From Siminovitchia fortis (GTDB lineage Bacteria; Bacillota; Bacilli; Bacillales; Bacillaceae_C): a DNA stretch of 64,000 bases. Below the pieces are notes generated by a model. It had not been told where the DNA came from, did no database searches, and saw only the letters and a list, made by a program, of their open reading frames with translations. Shown in pieces: positions 30,253-40,219 of the stretch; positions within the stretch are counted from its first letter, which is position 1, and each line of letters begins with the position of its first letter. The stretch spans positions 35,800 to 99,799 of the forward strand of contig NZ_QYTU02000007.1 in NCBI RefSeq assembly GCF_003605365.2. Reading direction: 5' to 3'. Both the position numbers and the translations under genes were made by a program.

Positions 30253-33138
30253 TTACTTGGCAATGGCTTCTTCTTTCGTTTCCTTCAGGGTGATCAACCG
30301 TTTCATGCGGGCTTTATCCCGCTCTAAAATCGGCTTCAAATATCGGCCCGTATGGGATTCGGGGGAATCCGCGATTTTTTCGGGCGTGCCCGTTGCAACA
30401 ATCGTTCCTCCCTTATTACCGCCTTCAGGTCCAAGATCGATGATATAATCGGTTGTCTTGATCACATCCAGATTATGTTCAATGACGAGAACTGTGTTTC
30501 CATTATCGACTAACCGCTGCAAAACGTTTAACAGGCGTGCAATATCATCAGCATGCAGTCCTGTTGTCGGTTCATCCAGAATATAGATCGAGCGGCCGTT
30601 TGAACGCCTGTGAAGCTCGGATGCGAGCTTCACCCTTTGTGCTTCTCCTCCGGAAAGTGTTGTTGCCGGCTGTCCCAGCTTCATATAGCCAAGCCCCACA
30701 TCGGCAATCGTCTGCAGCTTTCGTTTGATTTTCGGGATGTTTTCGAAAAACTCCAATCCATCCTCAATGGTCATATCCAGAACATCTGCAATATTTTTCC
30801 CTTTATATTTTACTTCCAGCGTTTCCCGATTATACCTTTTGCCGTGGCACACTTCACAGGGTACATACACATCGGGTAAAAAGTGCATCTCAATCTTGAT
30901 GATCCCGTCACCTCGGCATGCTTCGCATCTTCCGCCTTTGACGTTGAAGCTGAAGCGGCCTTTTTTATAACCGCGGACCTTTGCCTCGTTGGTGGAAGCA
31001 AACACGTCACGGATATCATCAAACACGCCGGTATACGTGGCCGGGTTGGAACGCGGCGTCCGGCCGATCGGTGACTGGTCGATATCAATCACTTTTTCCA
31101 GGTGATCCAAGCCCTTAATTTCCTTATGGGCGCCGGGTTTTGCTTTGGCCCTGTGAAGTTTCATCGCAAGGGATTTGTGTAAAATTTCATTGATCAATGT
31201 ACTTTTTCCCGAACCCGAAACACCTGTTACAGCAATAAATACACCGAGCGGAATTTTGACATTCACATTTTTAAGATTGTTTTCCTTCGCACCTTTTATT
31301 TCGATGAACCTTCCGTCAGAAATACGGCGCTCCGGCGGAAGCGGAATGAATTTTTTCCCTGACAAATATTGCCCTGTCAATGAATCATGCTGCTTCATCA
31401 CTTCTTTCGGCGTACCGCAGGCGACAACTTCCCCGCCGTGCACGCCTGCCCCGGGACCGATATCAATCAAATAATCCGCTGCCAGGATCGTATCTTCGTC
31501 ATGCTCCACAACAATGAGCGTATTGCCGATGTCACGCATATTTTTCAGCGTCCCAATCAGGCGGTCGTTATCCCGCTGATGAAGCCCGATGGAAGGTTCA
31601 TCGAGTACATACAATACCCCTGTCAGGCGAGAGCCGATTTGCGTGGCGAGCCTGATCCGCTGGGCTTCCCCTCCGGAAAGCGTCCCCGCCGCGCGGCTCA
31701 ATGTCAAATAATCCAGGCCGACATTAACAAGGAAACTCAGCCTCTCATCAATCTCTTTTAAAATCATGTGCGCGATCTGCATCTCTTTTTCTGTTAAGTG
31801 AATGGTTTTGAAAAACTGTGCAGCATCCTGGATAGACAGCTCTGTCACCTGGCCGATATGCTTGTTTTCGATTTTGACGGCCAAGCTTTCTTCTTTCAGC
31901 CTGTACCCGCTGCAGCGCGGGCACGGCTGTTCCGCCATGTATTTTTCCATTTGCTCCCTTATATAATCGGAGCTTGTTTCATGATAGCGGCGCTCCACAT
32001 TCCGGAGAACACCCTCAAATCTGATGCTGCTTTCCCTCACCTGGCCAAAATCATTTTGATAGCGGAAGCGGATCAGATCCGCCCCCGAGCCGTATAAAAT
32101 TTTATCCAAATGCTCCTTCGGCAAATCCTTCACCGGAACATCCATGCTGATGCCATAATGTTTGCACACGGTTTTTAAAAGCTGCGGGTAATATTGCGAA
32201 CTGACAGGAATCCAAGGAACAATCGCCCCTTCACTCAATGCCAGGGAATCATCAGGAATGACTAGATCCTTATCCACTTCCAGCTTCGAACCGAGGCCGT
32301 CACACTCCTGGCAGGCACCAAACGGGCTGTTGAACGAGAACATCCGCGGTTCCAATTTATCGATGGAAAAACCGCATTCCGGACACGCATGATGTTCGCT
32401 GAACAGCAGCTCCTCTTCGCCGATTACATCGATCATGACTTTTCCTTCACCGAGGCCAAGCGCTGTTTCGAGCGAATCCGCCAATCGTGTTTCTATATCC
32501 TCTTTGATCACAATCCGGTCAACGACAACCTCGATGGAATGCTTTTTATTTTTTTCAAGCTGGATGTCTTCGCCGAGATCAAGGATCTCACCATCCACCC
32601 GAACGCGGACGAAGCCTTGCTTCTTAATGTCCTCAAGCACCTTGACATGGGCGCCCTTCCTTCCGGAAATGACAGGTGCAAGAACCTGGATCCTCGTTCT
32701 TTCCGGGTAATCCATGATCCGATCGACCATTTGCTCGATCGTCTGGGACGTGATTTCAATCCCGTGGACAGGACAAATCGGCCGGCCCACCCTGGCAAAC
32801 AGCAAGCGCAGATAGTCATAGATTTCCGTCACCGTTCCGACAGTCGAACGGGGATTTCTGCTTGTCGTTTTCTGATCGATTGATATCGCCGGAGACAGCC
32901 CTTCAATTGCATCAACGTCCGGTTTATCCATCTGCCCTAAAAATTGTCTGGCATATGCTGACAGCGACTCAACGTAGCGCCGCTGGCCTTCCGCATAAAT
33001 GGTGTCGAACGCCAACGAAGACTTTCCGGAACCGGAAAGCCCCGTGACCACAACGAGCTGGTCCCTTGGAATCGTGACATCGATATCTTTTAGGTTATGG
33101 GCACGTGCGCCTTTAACAATGATTTTTTCTAGTGCCAT
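30253..33138 (-). CDS. uvrA: Excinuclease ABC subunit A
   Basis: A 961-residue damage-recognition ATPase of nucleotide excision repair. It has two ABC ATPase modules with Walker [10 protein letters not shown] (about 33) and GVSGSGKST (about 640), two ABC signatures [12 protein letters not shown] and [12 protein letters not shown], and zinc-binding Cys pairs CPECGF and CEACRGDG...CEVCHGKRY. The length is normal. It follows uvrB by 7 bases, forming the uvrBA operon. Confidence 0.98.
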   Translation of the reverse strand: MALEKIIVKGARAHNLKDIDVTIPRDQLVVVTGLSGSGKSSLAFDTIYAEGQRRYVESLSAYARQFLGQMDKPDVDAIEGLSPAISIDQKTTSRNPRSTVGTVTEIYDYLRLLFARVGRPICPVHGIEITSQTIEQMVDRIMDYPERTRIQVLAPVISGRKGAHVKVLEDIKKQGFVRVRVDGEILDLGEDIQLEKNKKHSIEVVVDRIVIKEDIETRLADSLETALGLGEGKVMIDVIGEEELLFSEHHACPECGFSIDKLEPRMFSFNSPFGACQECDGLGSKLEVDKDLVIPDDSLALSEGAIVPWIPVSSQYYPQLLKTVCKHYGISMDVPVKDLPKEHLDKILYGSGADLIRFRYQNDFGQVRESSIRFEGVLRNVERRYHETSSDYIREQMEKYMAEQPCPRCSGYRLKEESLAVKIENKHIGQVTELSIQDAAQFFKTIHLTEKEMQIAHMILKEIDERLSFLVNVGLDYLTLSRAAGTLSGGEAQRIRLATQIGSRLTGVLYVLDEPSIGLHQRDNDRLIGTLKNMRDIGNTLIVVEHDEDTILAADYLIDIGPGAGVHGGEVVACGTPKEVMKQHDSLTGQYLSGKKFIPLPPERRISDGRFIEIKGAKENNLKNVNVKIPLGVFIAVTGVSGSGKSTLINEILHKSLAMKLHRAKAKPGAHKEIKGLDHLEKVIDIDQSPIGRTPRSNPATYTGVFDDIRDVFASTNEAKVRGYKKGRFSFNVKGGRCEACRGDGIIKIEMHFLPDVYVPCEVCHGKRYNRETLEVKYKGKNIADVLDMTIEDGLEFFENIPKIKRKLQTIADVGLGYMKLGQPATTLSGGEAQRVKLASELHRRSNGRSIYILDEPTTGLHADDIARLLNVLQRLVDNGNTVLVIEHNLDVIKTTDYIIDLGPEGGNKGGTIVATGTPEKIADSPESHTGRYLKPILERDKARMKRLITLKETKEEAIAK

Positions 33139-33145
33139 CGCTGTT

Positions 33146-35122
33146 TCATCCTTCCGCTTTCAACTCCAAAATGGCATCGCGAAGCTGCGCCGCCCGTTCA
33201 AAATCAAGCGCTTTTGCCGCTTCTTTCATTTCCTTCTCCATTGAAGTGATCAGCTTGTCTTTTTCCTTTTTCGTTAATTTTTTCGTATTTTCATAAGTGT
33301 ATTCTTCTGTTTCCTCCGCTGCAACCGTCGCACGGATGACGTCGCGGACATCCTTTTGGATTGTTGTCGGCGTAATGCCATGCTTTTTGTTATATTCTTC
33401 CTGGATCGAGCGTCTCCGCTTCGTTTCTTTGATGGCCATATCCATGGAATCGGTGATTTTATCGGCATACATGATGACATGCCCGTTTGCGTTTCGCGCT
33501 GCCCGGCCAATTGTCTGGATGAGCGACCGTTCGGAACGCAAGAAACCTTCTTTATCCGCATCGAGAATGGCCACCAGGGACACTTCCGGTATGTCCAGCC
33601 CTTCCCGGAGAAGGTTGATTCCTACAAGGACATCATACTTTCCGAGCCTTAAATCGCGGATGATTTCAATCCTTTCCAAGGTTTTGATTTCAGAGTGCAG
33701 ATACTGAACCTTTACCCCGACATCTTTTAAATAGTCCGTTAGATCTTCCGACATTTTTTTCGTGAGTGTCGTCACAAGGACACGCTCGTTTCTTTCAATC
33801 CGATCATTGATTTCACCAAGCAGGTCATCAATTTGCCCTTCAATGGGCCGGACATCGATCGTTGGATCAAGCAATCCTGTCGGACGGATGATCTGCTCGA
33901 CCATTTCCGGTGTTTTTTCCAGTTCGTACGGTCCGGGAGTCGCAGATACAAACACAATCTGTTTAATATGTTTCTCAAATTCTTCGAACATGAGCGGCCG
34001 GTTATCAAGTGCTGACGGCAGGCGGAAACCGTGATCGACCAGCACCTGCTTCCTCGCCTGGTCACCATTGTACATTCCGCGGATTTGCGGAAGTGTGACG
34101 TGCGACTCATCGACGACGATTTGGAAATCGTCGGGAAAATAATCCAGCAGCGTAAAAGGAGTGGCGCCCGGCGGCCTTAAGGTCAAATGGCGGGAGTAAT
34201 TCTCAATCCCTGCACAGAAGCCCATTTCCCTCATCATTTCCAGGTCATATCTCGTTCGTTGTTCGAGCCGCTGGGCTTCCAGCAGTTTTTCCTCCGCCCG
34301 CAATTCGGCCAGCCGTTCTTCCAATTCAAGCTCAATATTTTGAATAGCGATCCTCAGCTTCTCCTCACCCGTCACATAGTGGGAAGCAGGGAAGATGGCC
34401 GCATGCTCGCGGTCACCGACAATCTCCCCGGTTAAAGCGTCTACTACCCGGATGCGGTCGATTTCATCGCCGAAAAATTCCACCCGGATGCATTGTTCTT
34501 CACGGGCTACAGGGAAAATCTCCACGACATCCCCGCGAACGCGGAACGTTCCATTCGTAAATTCGATGTCATTGCGTGCATATTGCAGATCGACAAGCCT
34601 GCGTAAAAGCTGATTCCTTTCTATTTCCATCCCCGTGCGGAGTGACAGAACGTGATCCCGGTATTCTTCCGGGGAACCAAGGCCGTAAATGCAGGAGACA
34701 CTGGCAATGATGATGACATCATTCCGCTCAAACAAAGCGGAAGTCGCCGAGTGCCTGAGCCGGTTGATTTCGTCATTTACGCTGGAATCTTTCTCAATGA
34801 ACGTATCCGTCTGCGGTACATACGCTTCCGGCTGATAATAATCATAGAAGCTGACAAAATATTCGACGGCATTGTTCGGAAAAAACTCTTTGAATTCACT
34901 GTACAACTGTCCTGCAAGCGTCTTGTTGTGGGCAATGACAAGCGTCGGCTTGTTCACTTCCTTGATCATGTTTGAAACAGTGAACGTCTTACCGGTACCT
35001 GTCGCTCCCAATAGCGTCTGATACTTCTTTCCTGATTGGAAACCTTTAACAAGACGCTCGATCGCCTTTGGCTGGTCGCCAGCAGGCTTATATTTCGAAA
35101 CTACTTCAAACTGGTTTTTCAC
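33146..35122 (-). CDS. uvrB: Excinuclease ABC subunit B
   Basis: A 658-residue helicase-like repair protein that verifies damage after UvrA. Walker A GATGTGKT (39-46), the beta-hairpin region [20 protein letters not shown] (motif II), helicase motif [11 protein letters not shown] and the C-terminal UVR domain (about 620-655, [26 protein letters not shown]) that contacts UvrC are all present. An imperfect LexA box lies about 110 bases upstream. Confidence 0.98.
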   Translation of the reverse strand: MKNQFEVVSKYKPAGDQPKAIERLVKGFQSGKKYQTLLGATGTGKTFTVSNMIKEVNKPTLVIAHNKTLAGQLYSEFKEFFPNNAVEYFVSFYDYYQPEAYVPQTDTFIEKDSSVNDEINRLRHSATSALFERNDVIIIASVSCIYGLGSPEEYRDHVLSLRTGMEIERNQLLRRLVDLQYARNDIEFTNGTFRVRGDVVEIFPVAREEQCIRVEFFGDEIDRIRVVDALTGEIVGDREHAAIFPASHYVTGEEKLRIAIQNIELELEERLAELRAEEKLLEAQRLEQRTRYDLEMMREMGFCAGIENYSRHLTLRPPGATPFTLLDYFPDDFQIVVDESHVTLPQIRGMYNGDQARKQVLVDHGFRLPSALDNRPLMFEEFEKHIKQIVFVSATPGPYELEKTPEMVEQIIRPTGLLDPTIDVRPIEGQIDDLLGEINDRIERNERVLVTTLTKKMSEDLTDYLKDVGVKVQYLHSEIKTLERIEIIRDLRLGKYDVLVGINLLREGLDIPEVSLVAILDADKEGFLRSERSLIQTIGRAARNANGHVIMYADKITDSMDMAIKETKRRRSIQEEYNKKHGITPTTIQKDVRDVIRATVAAEETEEYTYENTKKLTKKEKDKLITSMEKEMKEAAKALDFERAAQLRDAILELKAEG

Positions 35123-35230
35123 ACCGGCATCCTCCCGTTTTTCTTACTATATCTATGTTTTTCCATCATTTTATTAAAATAGCCATACAGTCATTTTACC
35201 ACAAACGGCCCTTTCATAACCAGAAATATG

Positions 35231-35244
35231 CGAACGTATTTTCG
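35231..35244. promoter_or_regulatory. Putative LexA (DinR) box
   Basis: CGAACGTATTTTCG differs from the Bacillus SOS box CGAACNNNNGTTCG at one base. It lies between uvrB and a divergent gene. uvrB is a known LexA target in B. subtilis. On the - strand a possible -10 TAAAAT for uvrB lies about 40 bases downstream. Confidence 0.55.
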
Positions 35245-35310
35245 ACATTGTGCAAAATTCATGAAACAATTGGAGGCGTTTATCCGTATAAAAGTCATGG
35301 AGTTGATCAA

Positions 35311-35718
35311 ATGGAGTTTTCATCAAGAAAAGATCTGTGGATGGGTGTGATTATTTGGGGTTGTATCGGTGCCTTCGTTTGGATATTCTATCAATCACTT
35401 TTCGTGAAATTTGATATTTTAGGGCTGGTGATTGCAGCAAGTATGATTTGTTTTTCAGGATCGATATGGTTTAATACCAAATACAAAATTGAAGGGGGCA
35501 TGCTCAATATACATTTTGGCCCTATAAAAAAAACGATAGTCATTCAAAGCATCAAATCCATTCGTTTTGCGAAGAATCCATTCACGTCCCCTGCCCTGTC
35601 CATACATAAAATCGAAATTAACTATGGAAAATACGAAACTATTTCAATTTCTCCCAAAGATACAGATAGATTTATCGAGATACTAAAAAAGAATAATCCA
35701 CAGATTAAAATGAAATAG
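35311..35718 (+). CDS. Membrane PH-domain protein (SunI/YyaB-like)
   Basis: A 135-residue protein with two transmembrane segments (about 9-27 and 33-52) followed by a bacterial PH domain (WFNTKYKIEGGMLNIHFGPIKKTIVIQSI). The same layout occurs in SunI, which gives immunity to sublancin, but no bacteriocin gene is nearby and homologues occur widely without one. The ATG at 35311 follows ATGGAGTTGATCAA. It is divergent from uvrB and ends in a hairpin (35720-35745). Confidence 0.6.
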   Translation: MEFSSRKDLWMGVIIWGCIGAFVWIFYQSLFVKFDILGLVIAASMICFSGSIWFNTKYKIEGGMLNIHFGPIKKTIVIQSIKSIRFAKNPFTSPALSIHKIEINYGKYETISISPKDTDRFIEILKKNNPQIKMK

Positions 35719-35767
35719 ACCGGCTGTACTTTCATACAACCGGCCAGTTTGCAGTTACGCCTGTTTC

Positions 35768-37120
35768 TCATCCTTCATTTTTCATTGCCCTGATTTTATA
35801 TATGACAAACAGAAGAATAAACCACACAGGAGTTACGAACAACGCAATACGTGTGTCTTCCCCGAGTGCAAGCACTACCAAAATAAATCCGAAGAAAGCA
35901 AGGATTAAGTAATTGGTATACGGGAAGAGCGGCATCTTAAACTTGCTCTTTTTGGCCAATTCAGGCCTTGTTTTACGATATTTCAAATGGGCAAGAACTG
36001 TAATCCCCCAAATAAAGATAAAACAGAAAGTAGCAATACTTGATACAAGCGTAAATACTCCTTCCGGCATAATATAGTTCAGAACAACACCAATCAATAT
36101 AATAACAGCTGAAAAGTACAAAGCAGCGGAAGGCACACGGTGAGATGTCAGCTTTTTAAATTTGTTTGGCGCCTGTCCATTTTTTGCAAGCGAGTAGACC
36201 ATCCGGCTTGTACTAAAAATACCGCTGTTGCAAGCCGATGCTGCTGACGTCAGGACGACAAAGTTGACAATGCCGGCCGCGGCTGAAATACCGACCGCTG
36301 CAAAGACTTGGACAAACGGGCTTTCATTCGGCTTAACCGCTGTCCAAGGATAGATGCTCATGATCACCAGCAGTGCACCGATGTAAAAAATGATAATACG
36401 GATGGGAATATTATTGATTGCTCTCGGGATCACCTTTTCCGGGTCTTCTGTTTCACCAGCAGTGAGTCCCACAAGCTCAATTCCTGCAAACGCAAACATG
36501 ACCATTTGAAAGGAAAGGATGAAACCGGTCATCCCATTCGGAAACATGCCGCCATGACTCCATAGGTTCTTGAAGCTGGAAGGGCCTGCATCTGTGGAAA
36601 AACCTTTCAAAATCATAATTATCCCGACTAAAATTAACGCTAAGATGGCGATGACTTTAATCAGGGCAAACCAAAATTCCATTTCTCCAAAATATTTTAC
36701 GGCAGCAAGGTTGATCAACAACAATAAAATCAAAGCGATGAAGCCAGGTACCCACTGGGGGATGCTTGGGAACCAATATTGTGTATAGATCCCTACCGCC
36801 GTCAAGTCGGCCATTGCGATTGTGACCCAGCAGAACCAGTAAGTCCATCCGGTGATAAAGGCTGCCGTATCACCAAAATAGTCTTGGACGAAGTCTACAA
36901 AAGAATGATAGTTTAAATTGCTCAGCAGGATTTCTCCCAGCGAGCGCATGATTAAAAAGCCAATGACGCCTGTAATCAGGTATGCAAATAAAATAGACGG
37001 CCCTGCCAGATGGATGGATTTCCCCGCTCCGAGAAACAATCCCGTTCCGATCGCCCCACCTATGGCAATTAATTGTACGTGCCTGTTTTTTAAACCCCTT
37101 GATAGATTTTCTTGTTGCAT
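35768..37120 (-). CDS. APC-family amino-acid permease (CycA/AapA type)
   Basis: A 450-residue transporter with twelve hydrophobic segments. It opens with the family stretch RGLKNRHVQLIAIGGAIGTGLFLGAGKSI (residues 8-36), in which the GGAIGTGLF loop binds substrate. GIELVGLTAGETEDPEKVIPRAI is typical of the amino-acid transporter (AAT) subgroup that takes up D-Ala, D-Ser and Gly or related amino acids. Substrate is inferred only from overall resemblance. It is a single gene, with hairpins on both sides. Confidence 0.85.
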   Translation of the reverse strand: MQQENLSRGLKNRHVQLIAIGGAIGTGLFLGAGKSIHLAGPSILFAYLITGVIGFLIMRSLGEILLSNLNYHSFVDFVQDYFGDTAAFITGWTYWFCWVTIAMADLTAVGIYTQYWFPSIPQWVPGFIALILLLLINLAAVKYFGEMEFWFALIKVIAILALILVGIIMILKGFSTDAGPSSFKNLWSHGGMFPNGMTGFILSFQMVMFAFAGIELVGLTAGETEDPEKVIPRAINNIPIRIIIFYIGALLVIMSIYPWTAVKPNESPFVQVFAAVGISAAAGIVNFVVLTSAASACNSGIFSTSRMVYSLAKNGQAPNKFKKLTSHRVPSAALYFSAVIILIGVVLNYIMPEGVFTLVSSIATFCFIFIWGITVLAHLKYRKTRPELAKKSKFKMPLFPYTNYLILAFFGFILVVLALGEDTRIALFVTPVWFILLFVIYKIRAMKNEG

Positions 37121-37437
37121 GAAAATTACCTCTCTAACTGTTTAGGATTCGTGAAATTGTTCAAGTATCCCGGATGCAAAAACATTTCAGCTATCCCGCT
37201 TAGTGAAGCGATTACATTATCTAAACAAAATTTCTATTTATTTTATTTGCCTCTATTCAGACCGAAATAAAGACCTCCTTTTTTGTTACTTTACCACAAA
37301 AAATTTATTTATCACCACCATGCATTGTTATTGTACTATAACAAATGAGCGCGGTGTAAAATTAAAGAATTCTAAATAATTAAAAGACTGCCGAGAGGTT
37401 CCTTCCCGACAGCCTGAATAATGGGGTCTGACCCCCT
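37121..37437. other. Intergenic region upstream of the permease
   Basis: AT-rich, no ORF. TTGTTATTGTACTATAACAA (37326-37345) is an inverted repeat that may be an operator or promoter element of the permease. The DUF1700 terminator is at 37384-37412. The palindrome GGGGTCTGACCCC lies at 37422-37434. Confidence 0.45.
37384..37412 (-). terminator. Terminator of the PadR-DUF1700 operon
   Basis: GGCTGTCGGGA and TCTCGGCAGTC form a stem followed by TTTTAATT on the - strand. Confidence 0.7.
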
Positions 37438-38316
37438 TCAATCATAACTTTTCCCCTGTACCCAAAACTCAATGAACAGCTGGAGGGCAATTGCCGTTAA
37501 AAATACAACGACGGCATAGATGATCCCGAGCTTAAATCCCGCAAGGATGACCATGGCAATGGCAAAAACCCATAACGCGCCGGACAGCAAGCCTCCTTGG
37601 GCCATTCGCTGAGGATCCTTCTTCATGTAGCGCTCCGTCCAAATTTTTTGCTCCTCAATGACCCATGGCTTGTGGCGGCTTTTTTCAGTTAAAAGTAAAA
37701 AGGCCAATATTCCAACCCCCGGAATGACAAATGGAAGCAATGTTCCGAGAACGGCATGAATCCCCATATTGTCCATGAAGTACAAGGATGCGGCGGTGAT
37801 CAAGCCGAAAAGGATTCCGCCTGCAGCAATGGCATAAATGAGGGCGCGGCCCCAAGACATCGGATAGTCACTGGCCGTCTCTTGCGTCAAACCGAGAAAG
37901 ACAAAAGCGGCTCCGGAAATCACAATAAATGGAAGCGAGGATGAAATGCCTTCAGATATTACATCCGTTGAAAAATATGTGATGAATCCGACTGTCAGCC
38001 CAAACAAAAATAAAATTCCCGCGATGACGTACCCGATAGCATGTTTTAAACCTACCTCAACTTTGTGCTGAAAATACATCTGTCCAATCACTTCATTTCG
38101 TTTTTGGCGGCTGATATCATCCGCAATTGCCGTAATATCGCCTAATTCTCCAATGGCCTTTGTAAAAGCGGCATCATAATCCATGCCTTCAGTTTCAAAG
38201 TCTTTGATCCGTTCAAGCAAATTGGAAATGATTTCTTCTTTGAAATCCTGCAACTCAGCCGTTTCCTCATATCCCCTGAATAAATCTTCCACATACGTTT
38301 TTACTTTCTTGTTCAT
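37438..38316 (-). CDS. Membrane protein with DUF1700-like permease-prefix domain
   Basis: A 292-residue protein. An N-terminal helical domain (about 1-75: VEDLFRGYEETAELQDFKEEIISNLLERI, AIGELGDI) is the type found next to PadR regulators. It is followed by about six hydrophobic segments. The ATG at 38316 is 4 bases after the PadR gene stop and follows GAGGGGTGATAAA. PadR/DUF1700 pairs usually form autoregulated membrane-stress modules; the task of this one is unknown. Confidence 0.75.
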   Translation of the reverse strand: MNKKVKTYVEDLFRGYEETAELQDFKEEIISNLLERIKDFETEGMDYDAAFTKAIGELGDITAIADDISRQKRNEVIGQMYFQHKVEVGLKHAIGYVIAGILFLFGLTVGFITYFSTDVISEGISSSLPFIVISGAAFVFLGLTQETASDYPMSWGRALIYAIAAGGILFGLITAASLYFMDNMGIHAVLGTLLPFVIPGVGILAFLLLTEKSRHKPWVIEEQKIWTERYMKKDPQRMAQGGLLSGALWVFAIAMVILAGFKLGIIYAVVVFLTAIALQLFIEFWVQGKSYD

Positions 38317-38320
38317 TTTA

Positions 38321-38653
38321 TCACCCCTCAAGCAGTCGATTTAATATTTCCTGGGTAAACTGCCAATCTAACTTATTTTGATAATATTGTGTTTTCCCTT
38401 TTTCGGTAATCCGGTAATACTTTCGTCTCCCCCCTTGAGATTCGTCCCCCCAATAGGCGACAATAAGACCTTCCTTTTCCAGCCTTCGATAACTGGAGTA
38501 CAGTGTGGCTTCTTTCAGCTCATATTGATCATCCGTCTTTTCCAAAATCGTCTTATAGATTTCATAACCATAACTGTCTCCTTTTTGTAAAATACTCAAC
38601 ACGATCGTATCCGTATGTCCCCGCAATAAATCAGAAGATAATTTCCCTTTCAC
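38321..38653 (-). CDS. PadR-family transcriptional regulator
   Basis: A 110-residue winged-helix protein. DLLRGHTDTIVLSILQKGDSYGYEI and KEATLYSSYRRLEKEGLIVAYW are the PadR helix-turn-helix and wing. A GTG at 38653 is the likely start, preceded by GGTGGTGAG. It is short (PadR-s2 type) and probably represses its own operon with the downstream membrane protein. A/T-rich symmetric sequence (ATTATATGTATAAT) just upstream could be its operator. Confidence 0.88.
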   Translation of the reverse strand: MKGKLSSDLLRGHTDTIVLSILQKGDSYGYEIYKTILEKTDDQYELKEATLYSSYRRLEKEGLIVAYWGDESQGGRRKYYRITEKGKTQYYQNKLDWQFTQEILNRLLEG

Positions 38654-38763
38654 TTTCTCACCACCCAATGTCAGGCCGATTATTATACATATAATATTAC
38701 TTTGTCTGTCATAATAGTATATCAGATAAATAAATCTGTAAATAGGTTTTAATAAAAAATAAA

Positions 38764-38800
38764 CAAAGCCGTCTGTATTCGTGTATGAATACAGACGGCT
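38764..38800 (-). terminator. Terminator after the DUF2164 gene
   Basis: AGCCGTCTGTATTC pairs with GAATACAGACGGCT, followed by TTTG and TTT on the - strand. Confidence 0.75.
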
Positions 38801-38802
38801 TT

Positions 38803-39051
38803 TCAGTCTGATAACCTTTTTTCCAACGCATATAAATCTTCTTCCAGCAACTGCATCCTTTGTTCCGCCACTTCTCTCGCGTCACGGATGCCTTCGTTGT
38901 AAAAAACGGGACCGAGCCTGTCTTTAATAAATTCAAAACAGATTTCGGCAGCGAATTCACCGATTTCCTCGCCGCGTTCTTTCAGGAAAAATTCCTGGAT
39001 TTCCTGGATCATTTTTCTTTTTTTCTCTAAGGAAAGCTTAGGCATTAACAT
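38803..39051 (-). CDS. DUF2164-family protein
   Basis: An 82-residue acidic helical protein: LSLEKKRKMIQEIQEFFLKERGEEIGEFAAEICFEFIKDRLGPVFYNEG, the signature of DUF2164, followed by a Glu-rich helix (EVAEQRMQLLEEDLYALEKRL). No membrane segment. The ATG at 39051 follows AAAGGAGCC. Function unknown. It is 12 bases downstream of the sigma-factor module, possibly in the same transcript. Confidence 0.8.
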   Translation of the reverse strand: MLMPKLSLEKKRKMIQEIQEFFLKERGEEIGEFAAEICFEFIKDRLGPVFYNEGIRDAREVAEQRMQLLEEDLYALEKRLSD

Positions 39052-39063
39052 GGTTTGGCTCCT

Positions 39064-39288
39064 TTATAAAAATATGAACGGGATGCCGGAGATGGCTGAA
39101 ATCAAAACCGGCAGAAATAGTAAGAGTGCCATTCCTCTTTCAGTAAATTCAACTTCCGGAAGGCGGACTGAATCGAATAGCCAGTTCGCCGCCCTTTCCA
39201 TCCATGACTTTTCCATGGGAAAATCGGGCACTTCCACAACAAATTCATCCAGCTTTTGAAACAGTTTTTCATCGCTTTTATTTTTCAT
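39064..39288 (-). CDS. Small single-pass membrane protein, candidate anti-sigma factor
   Basis: A 74-residue protein with a soluble acidic N-terminus (about 1-50: KNKSDEKLFQKLDEFVVEVPDFPMEKSWMER) and one C-terminal hydrophobic segment (MALLLFLPVLISAISGIPFIFL). The ATG at 39288 overlaps the end of the sigma-factor gene by 11 bases and follows GGAGGTGGACGGAG. Gene coupling to an ECF-like sigma factor and the topology suggest a membrane anti-sigma or sequestering partner. It is too short for a standard anti-sigma with a zinc motif. No family recognised. Confidence 0.6.
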   Translation of the reverse strand: MKNKSDEKLFQKLDEFVVEVPDFPMEKSWMERAANWLFDSVRLPEVEFTERGMALLLFLPVLISAISGIPFIFL

Positions 39289-39796
39289 CTCCGTCCACCT
39301 CCAAATCATCCTTCAATTTTTTCATGGCATTGTGCAGCCTTGATTTAACCGTCCCAACCGGGATCCCCAAAATATCCGCCGTTTCCGTTTGCGTCAAATC
39401 ATGATAATAAGTCAGCAATACGACTGCCCTTTGGAGTTCAGGCAATTGCTGCACTGCTTTCTGGACGGACAGCCTTTCTTCCATTGTAATGTCCGTTGTC
39501 CTGTCGGCCGCCACAAATGGCAGCAACGTCCAGAATTTTTTCCTTCTTTTCAACTTTGTAACCATCGTGTTGTACGCAATTTGAAAAAGGTACGTTCTGA
39601 ACTTTCCTTTTTCGGGTGAATATCGTTGGTTTTTAAGCAATTTTTCAAACGTATCCTGAACCGTATCAATACTCAACTGCTGATCGCCGCTGTATCTGAA
39701 AACAAACTTGTAAAGCGGCTCCCTGTATATCTCATAAAGCGTTTCAACCGTTTCCGAGGATCCGTCTTCCAATTGGATTTTCCTACTTAAACTCAT
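39278..39796 (-). CDS. ECF-type sigma factor
   Basis: A 172-residue sigma-70-family protein. Region 2 spans about 18-75 (LYEIYREPLYKFVFRYSGDQQLSIDTVQDTFEKLLKN, FRTYLFQIAYNTMVTKLKR). Region 4 spans about 110-165 (VQQLPELQRAVVLLTYYHDLTQTETADILGIPVGTVKSRLHNAMKKL). The ATG at 39796 follows GCGGTGGCCAA and overlaps the upstream membrane gene by 14 bases. The regulon is unknown; the adjacent small membrane proteins suggest an envelope signal. Confidence 0.88.
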   Translation of the reverse strand: MSLSRKIQLEDGSSETVETLYEIYREPLYKFVFRYSGDQQLSIDTVQDTFEKLLKNQRYSPEKGKFRTYLFQIAYNTMVTKLKRRKKFWTLLPFVAADRTTDITMEERLSVQKAVQQLPELQRAVVLLTYYHDLTQTETADILGIPVGTVKSRLHNAMKKLKDDLEVDGDEK

Positions 39797-40157
39797 TTGG
39801 CCACCGCTCTTTGATTCCTTTGAAAACATACACCAGCTTTGTAATCATCCAAAGAAATGTAATCAGGCTGAACACAACCGTCTGATGAATGAAATATTGG
39901 ATGATCGGGCTGTTGATATTATCCCCTCTTAACAGGAATACCAGCAGCCCTGTTATGTTTAAAAAAGTATAAATGGCAGCTATCAAAATAATTGTATCCC
40001 AGCGGGTCCAATAAAAATAGAAATCCGTCTTCGTAAAATCAATTTTCCCCCATTTATCACGGACAACCTTCTTGTTCATCGAAGCAATAACTCCAGCAAA
40101 AACGGAGCCAAGCACTGCGACCACTATACTGCTGACCACCCATCCTGTCACCGGCAT
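39783..40157 (-). CDS. Three-pass membrane protein of unknown function
   Basis: A 124-residue protein with three hydrophobic segments (about 5-26, 54-74, 92-112), ending KGIKERWPNEFK. The ATG at 40157 (MPVTGWVVSSIVV) follows AGGAAGGGAAG; an in-frame GTG 21 codons earlier is possible. The end overlaps the sigma-factor start, so it is the first member of a three-gene module (membrane protein, sigma factor, small membrane protein). No family recognised; it could be a sensor. Confidence 0.6.
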   Translation of the reverse strand: MPVTGWVVSSIVVAVLGSVFAGVIASMNKKVVRDKWGKIDFTKTDFYFYWTRWDTIILIAAIYTFLNITGLLVFLLRGDNINSPIIQYFIHQTVVFSLITFLWMITKLVYVFKGIKERWPNEFK

Positions 40158-40219
40158 ATAAAACACTTCCCTTCCTGTCTCTTCGTTAAGTAATACAAAC
40201 GGCGAGGCAGAAAGGTTCA

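Noticed and set aside
35311..35718. A bacteriocin immunity gene (SunI-like)
   Set aside because: No bacteriocin precursor or maturation gene is nearby; kept only as a PH-domain membrane protein.
37121..37437. A T-box or riboswitch leader for the amino-acid permease
   Set aside because: No T-box motif (TGGNACCGCG) and no riboswitch core was found; only an inverted repeat.
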